A stretch of DNA of 64,000 bases. It comes from Scatophagus argus (lineage: Eukaryota > Chordata > Actinopteri > Scatophagidae). Shown in pieces: positions 62,090-64,000 of the stretch. The stretch spans positions 9,957,917-10,021,916 of the forward strand of contig NC_058508.1 of NCBI RefSeq assembly GCF_020382885.2, written 5' to 3'. The position numbers and the translations under genes were made by a program. The notes under the pieces were generated by a model. That model did not search any database, had not been told where the DNA came from, and saw nothing but the letters and a program-made list of their open reading frames with translations. The number at the start of each line of letters is the position of its first letter. Position 1 is the first letter of the stretch.

Positions 62090-62787
62090 ATATAAAGGCA
62101 TATAATTTTCATCATATTCAATATCCATCCATCCATCTTCTTCCGTGTGTGTGTGTGTGTCAGTGAGAGATGAATCTGAGCCAAAACAAAACCTGTCACC
62201 TCATTTTTGTCAATTAATTTCATTTCAAGATTTTCTGACACAGTGATTCTGGTACATCATTTTGATTTTTATGTTTTCTGAAATGTGTTGGACAATAAAT
62301 TGGAAAATCTGAAATCATTTGAAAAAGGTTTCAAGTTCAGACTTGCTTGAATCAAATTTGTTTGGTTGGTATCACAACTGCAAGGTTTATCAAGTCCAGG
62401 AAACTCTGTCCTCCAAGTGAGGACGAAAATGTGGAGCAATGGAAAAGAGTTTATTGTTATTATTATGCCTGACTGAATTAACTGGTACTGAAAGAAAAAC
62501 ATGGATATTCTTGGCACCCATGTGCTGAGGGTTATATGTTTCTCTTGAATTTTTTTCAAAATGTAATCAATATTAGCATTAATATTAATTATTCCTTTTG
62601 TGTTGTTTTGTATTCCTTTTTTGTTGTTTCCATTTACTTTCTACTATTGCTTTCTGATGTCCTGAAAATGGTCTGACTTATGAGCACCACACAGTGAGGA
62701 GGAGTCAATGCAAAACTCACATGTCTTCCACCTCTACTTATGTGGCTGCAGAGAGGAGGACAGAGAACAGTGGACACACAGTTTAAC

Positions 62788-63219
62788 ATGATGGACTATA
62801 GGACAGGACTGCTGCTTTTAACTGTCTGCTGGGCAGGTGAAGAATTTTTCTAAATCTCTTTTGATGTTAACGTGAATTACATCCAATCATTAATGAAACT
62901 TTTATTTTTCTTTTGCCAGTTGTTGATGGTCAGACTCTGACAGAATCTGAACCAGTGGTTAAAAGGCCTGGAGAATCTCACAGATTGACCTGTACAGCCT
63001 CTGGATTCACAATCAGTAGCTACTGGATGCACTGGGTCAGGCAGGCTCCTGGAAAAGGACTGGAGTGGGTTGCTGCTATTTACAGTAGCTACATCTACTA
63101 CTCTCAGTCAGTCCAAGGCCGGTTTACCATCTCCAGAGACGACAGCAGACAGCAGGTGTATCTGCAGATGAACAGTCTGAAGACTGAAGATTCTGCTGTT
63201 TATTATTGTGCTCGAGACC
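62788..63219 (+). CDS. IGHV gene V25, family A1 with A2-like FR3 base, intact
   Basis: Octamer-like ATGCAAAA at 62708-62715. Leader 62788-62836. V exon 62920-63219 begins TTG rather than GTG after the acceptor, giving VVDGQTLT (others GVDGQTLT). CDR1 [10 protein letters not shown]2 [20 protein letters not shown]2 IYSSY is short. FR3 has [11 protein letters not shown], mixing the A2 Asp with the A1 RQQV, and ends [10 protein letters not shown]. Open throughout. Confidence 0.95.
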
Positions 63220-63258
63220 CACAGTGACTTAAGTTGGTGGCGCAGCTGCACAAAATGC
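63220..63258 (+). other. IGHV recombination signal of V25 (23-bp spacer)
   Basis: Heptamer CACAGTG, spacer 63227-63249, nonamer ACAAAATGC. Confidence 0.92.
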
Positions 63259-63870
63259 TACAAGACATGAAGTGAAAGAAAATTAACTGGCTCCTGAAAA
63301 TCAACTAATACTCAGCATTTCAACTAATTAGGACAATATAATGTTTGTAAACTCATCTTTCCCACGGTTACCACGTGATTAATGTGCTTACGTCAGTCAA
63401 CAGTCCATTGAGAATACTTTTATTGTTCTTGTCATTTTATAAGCAGTGTAGTCTAACATGAGAAGTTGATTATATTTTTATCCAGTGATGGTCTGAATAA
63501 ATGATGTCAACAGTGAAAATAAGAAAAACACTGACAACATCAACAAAAAAAGATTTCCCTTCTAATGAATTACTTTTGTGACCAAATAACGCAATAATAA
63601 TAATAATGTTTATTTTGATTTAAAAAATAATAATCATAGATACTATTTCAAGACAGCAATACTCAATTATTTTGTTGTTTCACACATTCAAGCACTGAAA
63701 TGTTCCACAGACACACAAAGTAAAACAAGGATAATAACAACATAAGTTCCTCTGAAAAGCAAAAATGCGAAAACATAAAAGATGATAAATTGACACTTTT
63801 TAGTCTGGATCAGTGAGGATCAAGAACCACAATGTTAAACAACCAGTTTGACATGGTTTGCGCATTTTTA
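63259..63870. other. V25 3' flank, copy of the V16 flank
   Basis: Follows 45801-46400 almost base for base, including TTTCCCACGGTTA and a GTTCCTCTGAAAAGC stretch. Confidence 0.85.
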
Positions 63871-63879
63871 TAAGTATTA

Positions 63880-64000
63880 TTAATAGTTTACAGTTAAAGC
63901 AAAGATAACAGTTGCAGGGACATCATCAAAATGTTCCAGCTGAGTGTGTAATGAAGTTAAAATATCACATGTAAATCAGAGGTGATTTACAGGCATGTTT
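63880..64000 (+). promoter_or_regulatory. Upstream block of a next family B IGHV gene (cut by the window)
   Basis: From about 63880 the sequence matches the region 160-280 bases upstream of the family B leaders (for example GTTCCAGCTGAGTGTGTAAT and AATATCACATGTAAATCAGA). The octamer, leader and V exon would follow within about 200 bases of base 64000. Confidence 0.85.

Noticed and set aside
23345-64000. D, J or constant-region exons of the heavy chain
   Set aside because: No 12-bp-spacer signals, WGxG J motifs or C-domain frames were recognised. All heptamer-nonamer pairs found are V-type, facing downstream.

Overview
The window is a piece of a teleost (ray-finned fish, probably percomorph) nuclear genome. 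It is AT-rich and intron-bearing, and carries fish-type SINEs and LINEs. It holds the 5' part of an immunoglobulin heavy-chain locus (IGHV segments) next to three conserved single-copy genes. The species cannot be named from the sequence alone.

Region 1 (1-21.5 kb) holds three flanking genes. sez6l2 runs on the minus strand: seven coding exons are visible and the 3' part lies beyond base 1. asphd1 runs on the plus strand, complete in five coding exons and head-to-head with sez6l2 across a CpG-rich interval near 8.5-8.8 kb. cabp5 runs on the minus strand, complete in six coding exons and predicting a 170-residue EF-hand protein. Between and within them lie introns, a 22-bp-TIR MITE, a SINE, microsatellites and two unassigned dispersed repeats.

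Region 2 (23.3 kb to the end) is an array of 25 IGHV segments or remnants, all on the plus strand, numbered V1-V25 here. The typical unit is an octamer-containing promoter, a 40-52-bp leader exon, a short intron, a V exon of about 300 bp, and a recombination signal (heptamer, 23-bp spacer, nonamer). Eleven look intact: V4, V8, V11, V13, V14, V16, V17, V18, V21, V24 and V25. V23 has an intact V exon but a stop in its leader. The others are single-lesion pseudogenes, truncated or orphan-leader remnants, and four old relics.

The intact V genes fall into three families. Family A has the leader [17 protein letters not shown] and a V exon starting [11 protein letters not shown]; subgroup A1 has SRQQVYLQ and A2 has DSSSKLYLQ in FR3. 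Family B has the leader MFSVALLLLLAAG and V exon VKCEQLTQPAS. Family C is a single gene, V11. From 39 kb onward B and A genes alternate in tandem duplications that also copy their flanks. No D, J or constant-region genes are seen; they would be expected downstream of 64 kb.

Mobile elements shaped the array. Four SINE insertions have target-site duplications and visible empty sites in paralogous copies in this same window. LINE fragments split a promoter (V5), removed the 5' half of one V gene (V9) and sit where another V exon should be (V12). A 2.5-kb RTE-like LINE lies directly behind V21. The observations most worth following are a perfect 21-bp inverted repeat around the V4 octamer, recombination-signal modules shared between unrelated V families, a CxxC motif in the CDR2 of two family B genes, and a short family-A leader patch inside a family-B upstream region.
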